Of a stretch of 5,979 nucleotides of DNA, positions 1 through 5,979 are shown one piece after another. A program made the translations under genes and the position numbers. Every line of letters starts with the position of its first letter. Within the stretch, counting starts at the first letter, position 1. Origin of the DNA: Actinomycetota bacterium (GTDB lineage Bacteria; Actinomycetota; Actinomycetes; Nanopelagicales; Nanopelagicaceae); NCBI GenBank assembly GCA_947381255.1, contig CANCUC010000056.1, positions 1 through 5,979 on the forward strand. The letters are read 5' to 3'. Under the pieces are notes generated by a model. It did not search any database. It had not been told where the DNA came from and saw only the letters and a list, made by a program, of their open reading frames with translations.

Positions 1-2075
1 TTTGGCTCGAAGTGCGTGAAAGGGAAATCTTGCAGAACCACATTAGGGTTTTGCTTTACCGGCGCTGGAGCAGGTGGCACATCGAAGGACGGGATCACCG
101 ATTCCGTTGGTCTATCAACTTCTCCAGATAAGAGGCTGGCAACATCAAATGGAACGATGGTTGCTATGACGCCTTTTAGAAGGGTGATGGAGGAAGCGAT
201 CTGTTCTGCAGTTTGATCATGCAAGATGCGGCCTAAGAACTGGGTGTATATGCGGCGCGGCAGAAGAAGTGTGAGCTCGACGCCGACCTCGGAGGTACAC
301 CGACGTGCATATTGCACCACGGCCCTGGAGATTCTGCGATCGGGGCAGTCAATGAGTTTGAGAGGGATGTCTGCAAGCTGGGCAGTTGCGGCCCATTTGC
401 GTGAGATTGCCTCTGCTCTCTGATCGTCTAAGACAAAGTGGACTGCTTCCAAACTGCGAGGTCCGAGTGAGAGCGCATATTTCACAGCTCCCACGACCGC
501 AAGGTCTACCGAGTCAATCAAGAGCGCAACGTCGTGCTTGGCATAGGTTGCAGATTTTGATTTAGCGTCGATGAGGTTTAAAACCTCATCTTCCCGACGA
601 TACTGATTTGCTAATCGGAACATGAAAAATACAAGTGCGGGGCCGACTACGACGATCAGCCAAGCACCTTCGGTGAATTTCACGGTGGCAAAGATGATGA
701 CGACGAGTAAAGAAGTGATTGAGGCGAGGAGACTTACAACCGCTTTCGCTCTCCACAACTTTCCCTTGTGCTTGCGAGCATTAACAAACATGCCATAACC
801 CGTGATTGAGAATGCGGTGAAAACTCCCAAGGCATAGAGGGCTACCAGCTTGTTGACCGAACCATTTGTGAAGATGATCAAGGAAATGGCGAAGAGGGAA
901 CAAGCGATAATGCCGTTGGAGTAGACCAACTTGTGTCCACGGGATGCAAACTGGCGAGGCAAGAAGCCGTCCTCAGAGATGTTGGCTGCCAAGATTGGGA
1001 AGGCGTTATAGACAGTATTTGCACCGGCAATCAAAATCAGCATGGTCGAGAACTGAGTGAAACCAAACCAGAGGTGGCCAAAGATGCCGTTGCCCAGAAT
1101 TGTTTTTGCGATAACTGAAATTACCGATGGTGTGCCGGAGGTGTAAGGAACCACTTGGAGATGAGAAGCGAACCACGAGACGCCAAAGACAAGAGTGCCG
1201 AGCAATCCACTCATCAGGTTCATAGTGATTCTGGCATTGCGACCTTCAGGGGATTTAAAGAGCGAGACGCCATTTGAGATGGCCTCTAGACCGGTAAGTG
1301 AAGATCCACCATTAGCGAATGCACGTAACAAAATGAAAATTGAGGCAACAGTAAGAAGCCCAGAGTGATGTCCCAAGGACATGGTGCCACTTGGATCGGC
1401 CACATGATGCAGATGACCAAAGAGCTCTTGCCAAATACCGAGTGCAAATACTACAAACATGCTGAGGACAAAGAGGTAGGTAGGTAAGGCAAATGAACGA
1501 CCGGCTTCCTTAACGCCTCTCAAATTTCCGTAGGTCAGGAAGAGAATGACTGCGATAGTCATCAGGTTTGTGTAAGGAGTTAGCGAGGGCCAAAAGGAGG
1601 CAACTGCCACGATGCCTGCGGCGCTTTGAATGGCGATCGTCACGATGTAATCCAAAATTAGGGCTACCGCGGCAACAATCGACCAGAACCTTCCAAGGTT
1701 TTCACGGGCAACGATGTAAGCGCCACCAGAGGATGTGTATTTAGCGATTACGTTGTTATAAGAGAGCGTCAGTAAGACCAAAATAGTCAGAATTACTAAG
1801 GTCATTGGTAGCAATACGCCGAAGGCTGCCAAGCCCATAAAAGGCACTAGGGCAATAAGAATCTGCTCACTTCCGTATGCCGATGAAGAGATACAGTCAC
1901 TCGAAAGGATGCCGAGGGCATAGCGCTTTGCCAAACGTTGGTGGCTGAGCTCGTGCCTGTTGAGCGGGAGCCCAAGCATCTTCTTCTTAATTCGATACGA
2001 GAAGGCATCTTTGCCTTCCGGCATTTCACTTAACGCGGTTGGAGCACTTGCATCATCTAACCAAGTTTTGCTCAC
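1..2075 (-). CDS. kimA: KimA-family APC potassium transporter, 3' end cut by window
   Basis: The 691 residues in the window show about 12 hydrophobic helices (roughly residues 52-489) followed by a cytosolic domain (about 490-650) and a Pro-rich stretch; no stop is reached. The first helix carries SSDCISSSAYGSEQIL, close to SSDALSSVAYGTEQIL in Bacillus subtilis KimA. LDYIVT (141-146), SLTGLEAISN (259-268) and LYALGVF (413-419) also match. D60, Y67, D142 and Y414 align by motif with the KimA residues I recall as D36, Y43, D117 and Y377, implicated in proton-coupled K+ uptake. The cytosolic part has a USP-like feel (CPDRR, LLPRRIY, LHDQTAE) and resembles actinobacterial homologues often annotated only as APC family permease. 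The GTG start overlaps the regulator's stop by 4 bases and no clear Shine-Dalgarno precedes it, so translational coupling is likely. KimA family membership is strong; K+ as substrate is inferred from family. Confidence 0.88.
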   Translation of the reverse strand, partial: MSKTWLDDASAPTALSEMPEGKDAFSYRIKKKMLGLPLNRHELSHQRLAKRYALGILSSDCISSSAYGSEQILIALVPFMGLAAFGVLLPMTLVILTILVLLTLSYNNVIAKYTSSGGAYIVARENLGRFWSIVAAVALILDYIVTIAIQSAAGIVAVASFWPSLTPYTNLMTIAVILFLTYGNLRGVKEAGRSFALPTYLFVLSMFVVFALGIWQELFGHLHHVADPSGTMSLGHHSGLLTVASIFILLRAFANGGSSLTGLEAISNGVSLFKSPEGRNARITMNLMSGLLGTLVFGVSWFASHLQVVPYTSGTPSVISVIAKTILGNGIFGHLWFGFTQFSTMLILIAGANTVYNAFPILAANISEDGFLPRQFASRGHKLVYSNGIIACSLFAISLIIFTNGSVNKLVALYALGVFTAFSITGYGMFVNARKHKGKLWRAKAVVSLLASITSLLVVIIFATVKFTEGAWLIVVVGPALVFFMFRLANQYRREDEVLNLIDAKSKSATYAKHDVALLIDSVDLAVVGAVKYALSLGPRSLEAVHFVLDDQRAEAISRKWAATAQLADIPLKLIDCPDRRISRAVVQYARRCTSEVGVELTLLLPRRIYTQFLGRILHDQTAEQIASSITLLKGVIATIVPFDVASLLSGEVDRPTESVIPSFDVPPAPAPVKQNPNVVLQDFPFTHFEP

Positions 2076-2824
2076 TTTACGACCGACTTGCGAGTTGCCA
2101 TTGCTCTGTAACCTGCCCCTGCTTCTGTAATTAATAGAACTGGACGTTTAGGAGTTGCTTCTAACTTCTTGCGGAGTTGGCTGAGATAAAGACGCAAGTA
2201 ATTTGTTTCACTCATGTACTTATCGCCCCAGACCTCTTTCAAAACTTGTTGCTGTGAAACCAGACCGCCCTCAGCTCTTACGAGAACTTCGAGGATCTTC
2301 CATTCGATGGGAGTGAGATGGATGTGAACATTTTGATTTTCCGAATCGGAAACAGCGCGTTTAGCGAGATCCACATCCCAATTTCCAAGAAGGTACGACT
2401 CGACAACTTTGCTCCCGGTTTTGGAAGCCAAGTTTTCGATTCTTGCAAGAAGGGCCTGTATTTCGTTCTGTTTAGTAGCGAGAAGTTTTACCAGGGCCGA
2501 CACTGTCGTACTTGCCAGCACGTAAACGATGAGGGTCGTCACGCCATTCTTTTCAGAAACTCTCAATGAGTGAAAAGGCCGAGTCAGGTAGTAATTGAGA
2601 TAGAGATCGCTCTCCAGTGACAAAAGAATTGCTACCCAGATACCCGAACCCAGTGAGTAGAAAACAGTGACTACGAGCAGGATCAAGGTGCTGGCGGTAA
2701 GTCCGAGTTTTTGTAGAAAGAAATGAAGGGCCAAGAGCGTGAGTGGCATTACTGCCAGTAAAACTGTTACTGGAGCGAACCACCTGAGCTTCTCCCAAAA
2801 GGACTTACTTGCGACCGAGGCCAT
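2072..2824 (-). CDS. Membrane-anchored KdpD(DUF4118)-KdpE(winged helix) fusion regulator
   Basis: This 250-residue protein appears to be a one-component transcription regulator. Residues 1-16 are short and basic. Residues about 17-115 form four membrane helices matching the KdpD transmembrane sensor domain: LVVTVFYSLGSGIWVA, then LYLNYYLTRPFHSLRVS and LIVYVLASTTVSALV follow the KdpD order and spacing. Residues 116-145 are a charged, coiled-coil-like linker. Residues 146-241 are an OmpR/PhoB winged helix closest to KdpE: LTPIEWKILEVL, the LVSQQQVLKEVWG segment, NYLRLYLSQLRKKLE, and the wing ITEAGAGYR. The KdpD USP and sensor-kinase (HisKA, HATPase) regions and the KdpE receiver domain are absent, so phosphorelay control is not possible within this protein. 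Positive-inside charges and an even helix number put both ends in the cytoplasm. It starts at the first ATG after a promoter-like box and is coupled to the kimA-like gene. Sensing K+ or turgor is inference from the Kdp parentage. Confidence 0.87.
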   Translation of the reverse strand: MASVASKSFWEKLRWFAPVTVLLAVMPLTLLALHFFLQKLGLTASTLILLVVTVFYSLGSGIWVAILLSLESDLYLNYYLTRPFHSLRVSEKNGVTTLIVYVLASTTVSALVKLLATKQNEIQALLARIENLASKTGSKVVESYLLGNWDVDLAKRAVSDSENQNVHIHLTPIEWKILEVLVRAEGGLVSQQQVLKEVWGDKYMSETNYLRLYLSQLRKKLEATPKRPVLLITEAGAGYRAMATRKSVVK

Positions 2825-2830
2825 GAGTTA

Positions 2831-2836
2831 AAAATA
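2831..2836 (-). promoter_or_regulatory. Candidate -10 box of a leaderless promoter for the regulator-kimA unit
   Basis: On the minus strand TATTTT matches the actinobacterial TANNNT -10 pattern. Six bases separate it from the A of the regulator's ATG at 2824, which would place the transcription start on the start codon itself. No Shine-Dalgarno sequence lies in the upstream bases (TTTTTAACTC), as expected for a leaderless mRNA. There is no good TTGACA-like -35: the hexamers at 16-18 bp spacing are GTGCAA, CGTGCA and GCGTGC. That suggests a weak promoter that needs an activator. The position is read from sequence only. Confidence 0.5.
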
Positions 2837-2847
2837 GACTTAATTTG

Positions 2848-2871
2848 GCGCTTTGCACGCGAAAAAAGCGC
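2848..2871. repeat. Inverted repeat GCGCTTT-N10-AAAGCGC
   Basis: A perfect 7-bp stem is separated by a 10-base loop and lies between the tandem repeats and the -10 box, covering the -35 region. Its right arm sits in the 8-bp palindrome AAGCGCTT (2866-2873), and GCGCTT recurs at 2848-2853 and 2868-2873, exactly 20 bp apart. It could be a second protein-binding site, or a weak hairpin terminator for the upstream FAD gene. The bases that follow it on the minus strand (CAAATTAAG) are not a T-run, so a strong intrinsic terminator is unlikely. Confidence 0.4.
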
Positions 2872-2900
2872 TTCCTAACAATTCCTAACGAATTCCTAAC
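2872..2900 (-). promoter_or_regulatory. Three tandem GTTAGGAA repeats, putative operator for the OmpR-type regulator
   Basis: On the minus strand GTTAGGAA occurs three times without mismatch, at 2900-2893, 2889-2882 and 2879-2872, with start-to-start spacing of 11 and 10 bp. One-turn spacing places all copies on the same DNA face. OmpR/PhoB-family winged helices typically bind head-to-tail direct repeats of this period. With the predicted start site at 2824 the array covers about -48 to -76, upstream of the -35 region, a usual place for an activator. The likely binder is the fusion regulator encoded just downstream (autoregulation). Binding itself is inferred. Confidence 0.6.
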
Positions 2901-2902
2901 AC

Positions 2903-4207
2903 CTAGCCCTGATTTTCAACGGAAGTGAGGCTTCTCGCTATCGCAAATGCCTGCTTCCGAATTTCTGGGATTGCCGTACTTTCAAATGCTTCTCCTGAGC
3001 GCAAAGGTCCTAGAGCGAATATGTTCGTATGAGAATCGCCATTCGGCTTCAAGAGAAGTCCTGTTGAGACATCGACATGTAATCCCATTCGTAAGGGTCC
3101 ACGTGAAGTTTCCTCCGTCGCAACCAAATTCAAAGTTAAAGGATCTGATAATTCATAATCTCGACCGATGCAGAGCGCCAGGTACTCTCCTGCGAGAGTA
3201 CTTCCATCTTCGAGGGTTAATGCGATTTCTTCCTCTCCCACCAGGACCTTGGAAACTTTGCCGCTCTTAACGACGATGCGGCCAGCGCGTATTTCTGCAT
3301 CAACGCGATCTCCAACTTCTGGGGCAATGCGGTGACGGCGGCGGAACCAGTTGGAGCCATCAGTGCGAAGAAACTCCTCCCGCTCCTCCGGAGTAAAGGT
3401 TCGCCACATCGCTTCCATAATCGGACGCAGTCCATCTACCGCCTCGCGCCACGACTCCCCGGCTCCAGCAAGATAACTCCGAAGCTTTTCTAAGGTATCG
3501 ACATCTGAAAGGGTTGGAGTGAAAGGAGCGATTTGCGAGCGCTCATGTCTCTCCGGCAAATTTCCCGATCCAGAGATTGCGATAACCATGTTGCGGGGGT
3601 CGCGAGCCAGATGCGTTAAGGCGATATCTATAAATGTCAGTCCAGTGCCAAAACAGAGAAGCGTTCGTCCTTCAGGCAAAGGCTTTCCATCCCAAACATC
3701 TTTGATTATGCGAGGGGAATCCGGGACCCCTTTGAGAAATTCAGGAATTCTCGCCTCGCCCAGTCCCATGGATAGAACCACTGCATCAAAACTTTCTTGT
3801 AGCCCCGATGAGTAGGTAGCCAGAACTTTCTCGTTCGCCTCGGGCTTTAATTCAGTCACAAACTCTCGTAGGTGGCGAATTTCCCCAGAGAGATGGCCAC
3901 GCAAATATGTGCTGTAAGTCCGGCGCTCCATGAAGGAGTAGGAAGGCGCACTCGACCACTCCATAAAATCATCTGGTAAATCTTCAATTGCGCTGAGGCG
4001 TCCAGTGGGCACATTGAGGCGATGCAGTTCATCTCGAGTTTGATAAGCCAAACCTTCGCCAAGTAACTCTCGCGGTTCAGCGATAACGATATTCACGGGC
4101 TCGATACCAGCACGAGTGAGAGCGATCGCCGTAAATGTGCCTGAGGCGCCTCCGCCCACAATCAATACTTTCTTGCCGGAATTACTCACCACGCGATACT
4201 GCCACAC
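2903..4207 (-). CDS. FAD/NAD(P)-binding oxidoreductase-like protein, COG4529/YdhS type
   Basis: This 434-residue soluble protein has an N-terminal Rossmann dinucleotide-binding fold with GGGASG at residues 18-23 in KKVLIVGGGASGTFTAIAL, and a family-like GEGLAYQTRDELHRLNVPTGR segment at 50-70. A second nucleotide-binding motif lies at 185-191 (CFGTGLT). The C-terminal NIFALGPLRSGEAFESTAIP (395-414) closely resembles the end of NAD_binding_9/COG4529 proteins such as YdhS. The reaction and substrate are unknown for this family, and no partner enzyme next door identifies them. The start chosen is the GTG at 4207, 3 bases after the exonuclease stop with a weak AAGAAG upstream; GTG codons at 4192 and 4189 are alternatives that still keep the Rossmann strand. 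It is the last gene of the right-hand operon; no strong terminator follows, so some read-through into the regulator is possible. Confidence 0.85.
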   Translation of the reverse strand: MWQYRVVSNSGKKVLIVGGGASGTFTAIALTRAGIEPVNIVIAEPRELLGEGLAYQTRDELHRLNVPTGRLSAIEDLPDDFMEWSSAPSYSFMERRTYSTYLRGHLSGEIRHLREFVTELKPEANEKVLATYSSGLQESFDAVVLSMGLGEARIPEFLKGVPDSPRIIKDVWDGKPLPEGRTLLCFGTGLTFIDIALTHLARDPRNMVIAISGSGNLPERHERSQIAPFTPTLSDVDTLEKLRSYLAGAGESWREAVDGLRPIMEAMWRTFTPEEREEFLRTDGSNWFRRRHRIAPEVGDRVDAEIRAGRIVVKSGKVSKVLVGEEEIALTLEDGSTLAGEYLALCIGRDYELSDPLTLNLVATEETSRGPLRMGLHVDVSTGLLLKPNGDSHTNIFALGPLRSGEAFESTAIPEIRKQAFAIARSLTSVENQG

Positions 4208-4210
4208 CCA

Positions 4211-4855
4211 TCACTTCTTACTTAAGTTGAGGAGCTTTTCTAAAGTGAGAGTTTCTCCTGATTTTTCCATCAATTCATTTTCGATTTGCGCGGCGAGGGC
4301 AAGGAAGAGAGCAGCGGTAGTCATGGCATCGCCTAAGGCGTGATGAGGCGTGTAAACCGGAAGGTTTAAGGAGCGAGCGAGAAACTCCAGTGATGGCTCA
4401 TGGCCGCTCTCTTTCTCCGCAAGTCCGGCGAAGCGAGCAAGTGCGGCGGTATCAACCACGCGCTTTGGATAGGAATAGCCATGGCGCTTCAAGCGATCGG
4501 ATAAGAATGCTTTTTCAACCCAACTAGCATGGGCTATTAAGTGCTTCTTGGAAAGGTAGGTAATTAATTCAGGAATCACCTGATTGGCTTCCCGAGCTTT
4601 CTCTAAATCCATTTCACGTAGGCCATGAATTTGCACCGAGGAATGTGAGGGCGATTTCGAGGGGATGATCTCTTCATAGAAGTTTCCAACGGATCTGAAA
4701 CGACCATCAATAATTGTCACCGCACCGATAGAGATAAATTCATCGTTGCGTAGATCTAATCCAGTTGCTTCTACATCGACTGCGCAATATTCGTAAGCGC
4801 GCCACGGCTTATCTAAGCGTTCTCTGAAAATAATCACGAAAGGCGCCTTCTCCAT
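4211..4855 (-). CDS. DnaQ-like DEDDh 3'-5' exonuclease
   Basis: The 214 residues form a single exonuclease domain like the DNA polymerase III epsilon proofreading fold. Exo I is VDVEATGLD with D27 and E29. Exo II is LIAHASWVEKAFL around H109, where E114 occupies the place of the usual catalytic Asp (H-x4-D in epsilon). Exo III is HHALGDA with H171 and D176 at the canonical five-residue spacing. VQIHGL (74-79) is also typical. It probably removes nucleotides from 3' ends of DNA or RNA with two metal ions, but the natural substrate is unknown; it is too short and too divergent to assume it is the replicative epsilon subunit. The ATG at 4855 lies inside the end of the DUF294 gene (22-base overlap), giving a typical N-terminal extension before Exo I. 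The preceding GAG-rich sequence is a weak ribosome-binding site. Confidence 0.87.
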   Translation of the reverse strand: MEKAPFVIIFRERLDKPWRAYEYCAVDVEATGLDLRNDEFISIGAVTIIDGRFRSVGNFYEEIIPSKSPSHSSVQIHGLREMDLEKAREANQVIPELITYLSKKHLIAHASWVEKAFLSDRLKRHGYSYPKRVVDTAALARFAGLAEKESGHEPSLEFLARSLNLPVYTPHHALGDAMTTAALFLALAAQIENELMEKSGETLTLEKLLNLSKK

Positions 4856-5979
4856 TCGCTCTCAATAACTCCCTGAATACTGCTGATGGAGCGGAAGGAC
4901 TCTCGGAGGTGTCGTCTCGTTAGAGAGTCCAGTGAATCTGGAGAGATCCAGGTATTGGCTTTGCGGCCCGCACGAATATCGGCAATCTCCTCATCAAAAA
5001 CCAGCTGATGAATCTCAGTGAATGCCCCAATTAGGACATCACCCTCCTCGCCTTGAAGAAGCCCACTTTCACTCGCTCTGCGCAAACGATCTATCGTTCC
5101 GCCGCGCACATCTCCTTGCGCTATCGCACACCACCGAGCGAGGGAGGCAATCGGAGCAAGCCCACCCTCTTTCAGATTAAGCCCTCCCCTGTTTTCACCA
5201 CTCTGATCAACGATGAAATCCTTCACAAAACCAATAGGAGGCTTCTTGACCAAGGCAAAGCGAAGCGCTTCTGAGAGGTACTCGTGGCTTCGAGCGGTCT
5301 CACGAATGTTCTCCATAATCGTGCGCCCGAGGGTGACCTGCGTGAGTGGCTGGTTATCCGCCGCGATCGATGAGAGCAAGAGAGCTCCGGCGCGAGTTGG
5401 ATCAGTTAGCCAGGCGCTAGAAATATCAATCCAGGCTGATCGTGAACGACTAAAGAGAGCGTTATCGGCATTTGCCCCGTTGGAACACTTCTCTAATCCG
5501 CACTCCTCCATCAATGTAAGTATGCGTTTGGCATTCGTAGTGATCTCATCTGTCGCATCGACTTCGCCGCGTTGGTCAGCCCAAACAATCGCAGTATCAA
5601 CATCAGATGCTGGAAGCGGCTCTCCTCGTGCGATCGATCCCAGGATCAACCACGAGTGCGGAACGGGCTCATCGACCGAACTAGAGAGCGTTAGAACCCG
5701 CGTCAATATTGCGCTTACGATCGCAGACATCAAGCCAGCAACATGAAGTGAAGGAATCCCATTGTCATGTAGCTCTACGAGTGAAGGTTTAAGAAGTTGA
5801 GAGGCGCTGGCGAGTTCATCGATGCTTTGAGCAGATTCAATCGCAGCGCGGATCAAGAGAGGATTGCGCAGTTGAATCGAGGAGAGGTCCATGGCGCGAA
5901 CCACACCGATTGGTTTCTCATAATCATCAACCACAACTAGGTGATGCACGCCGCGCTCAACCATCTGCAGAAAAGCGGA
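4834..5979 (-). CDS. CBS-DUF294 putative nucleotidyltransferase, 5' end cut by window
   Basis: The frame is open to the right edge: five codons (SAFLQ) precede the ATG at 5964, and they continue a CBS motif (ERGVHHLVVVDDYEKPIGVV, then AMDL), so that ATG is internal and the true start lies outside. After the half CBS domain comes a helical linker, then a DUF294 nucleotidyltransferase core. Counting from that ATG, G109, S110, R113, E115 and the metal-binding pair D121/D123 (SDVD) give the GSxxRxE-SDxD signature shared with GlnD-like enzymes. A DUF294_C helical region follows (about 235-370). COG2905 family members often carry a cNMP-binding domain and two CBS domains ahead of this, so the missing part may hold them. 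Function is not established: adenylyl or uridylyl transfer in response to bound adenine nucleotides is a guess from the fold. It overlaps the exonuclease gene by 22 bases. Confidence 0.85.
   Translation of the reverse strand, partial: SAFLQMVERGVHHLVVVDDYEKPIGVVRAMDLSSIQLRNPLLIRAAIESAQSIDELASASQLLKPSLVELHDNGIPSLHVAGLMSAIVSAILTRVLTLSSSVDEPVPHSWLILGSIARGEPLPASDVDTAIVWADQRGEVDATDEITTNAKRILTLMEECGLEKCSNGANADNALFSRSRSAWIDISSAWLTDPTRAGALLLSSIAADNQPLTQVTLGRTIMENIRETARSHEYLSEALRFALVKKPPIGFVKDFIVDQSGENRGGLNLKEGGLAPIASLARWCAIAQGDVRGGTIDRLRRASESGLLQGEEGDVLIGAFTEIHQLVFDEEIADIRAGRKANTWISPDSLDSLTRRHLRESFRSISSIQGVIESEWRRRLS

Noticed and set aside
16..423. Short plus-strand open frames (66 and 65 codons) at the left end
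   Set aside because: They run antisense to the KimA-like gene, whose uninterrupted 691-codon minus-strand frame explains the whole stretch from 2075 to 1.
1847..2029. 60-codon minus-strand open frame near the start of the KimA-like gene
   Set aside because: It is in a different frame from the transporter and has no domain signal. The transporter frame is intact through this region, so it is not a frameshift or a separate peptide.
2848..2871. Strong intrinsic terminator after the FAD gene
   Set aside because: The stem is only 7 bp with a 10-base loop and no T-run follows on the minus strand, so it is listed only as an inverted repeat.
2872..2900. Possible CRISPR-like or satellite array
   Set aside because: The units are only 8 bp with 2-3 bp spacers and three copies, which fits an operator for a winged-helix protein and not a CRISPR array.
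2825..2902. c-di-AMP (ydaO-type) riboswitch leader for the KimA-like gene
   Set aside because: The gap is 78 bases, lies before the regulator rather than the transporter, and has none of the complex folded elements. The predicted transcript has no leader.
4209..4211. ATG overlapping the exonuclease stop (ATGA-like junction) as start of the FAD gene
   Set aside because: It is out of frame with the flavoprotein. The in-frame GTG at 4207 is the first usable start.
5213..5746. Plus-strand open frame of 177 codons
   Set aside because: It lies wholly inside the DUF294 gene on the opposite strand, shows no recognisable domain, and the minus-strand frame has clear family motifs. It is a shadow frame.
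5962..5964. ATG as the true start of the DUF294 protein
   Set aside because: The frame stays open to the window edge and the codons before it continue a CBS motif, so the gene is cut by the window and this Met is internal.

Overview
The window looks like ordinary chromosome from an actinobacterium of moderate GC (I estimate high forties percent by eye). The clues are a KimA-type permease whose C-terminal cytosolic domain is of the kind I associate with actinobacterial homologues, GTG starts at two of the four genes whose starts lie in the window, a TANNNT -10 box placed for a leaderless mRNA, and very tight gene packing. A freshwater acI/Nanopelagicales-like lineage would fit, but that is inference. 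I see no mobile element, RNA gene or CRISPR array.

All five genes lie on the minus strand, so transcription runs from right to left. The right-hand block (5979 to 2903) is a three-gene operon. It holds a CBS-DUF294 putative nucleotidyltransferase whose start lies outside the window, a DEDDh 3'-5' exonuclease overlapping it by 22 bases, and a COG4529-like FAD/NAD(P)-binding protein starting 3 bases after the exonuclease stop.

The only real intergenic gap (2825-2902, 78 bases) is dense in signal. It contains three tandem GTTAGGAA repeats at 10-11 bp spacing, a short GCGCTTT/AAAGCGC inverted repeat, and a TATTTT box six bases before an ATG that lacks a Shine-Dalgarno sequence.

The left-hand block (2824 to 1) is a two-gene unit. 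The first gene encodes a 250-residue protein that joins the four-helix membrane domain of the KdpD sensor kinase (DUF4118) directly to the winged-helix DNA-binding domain of its response regulator KdpE. No histidine kinase, ATPase, USP or receiver domain is present. Its stop overlaps by four bases (GTGA) the start of a KimA-family potassium transporter that runs off the left edge. The most interesting reading is a membrane-anchored one-component potassium regulator that binds the tandem repeats at its own promoter and controls KimA uptake. It would be a condensed KdpD-KdpE circuit wired to a transporter other than KdpFABC.
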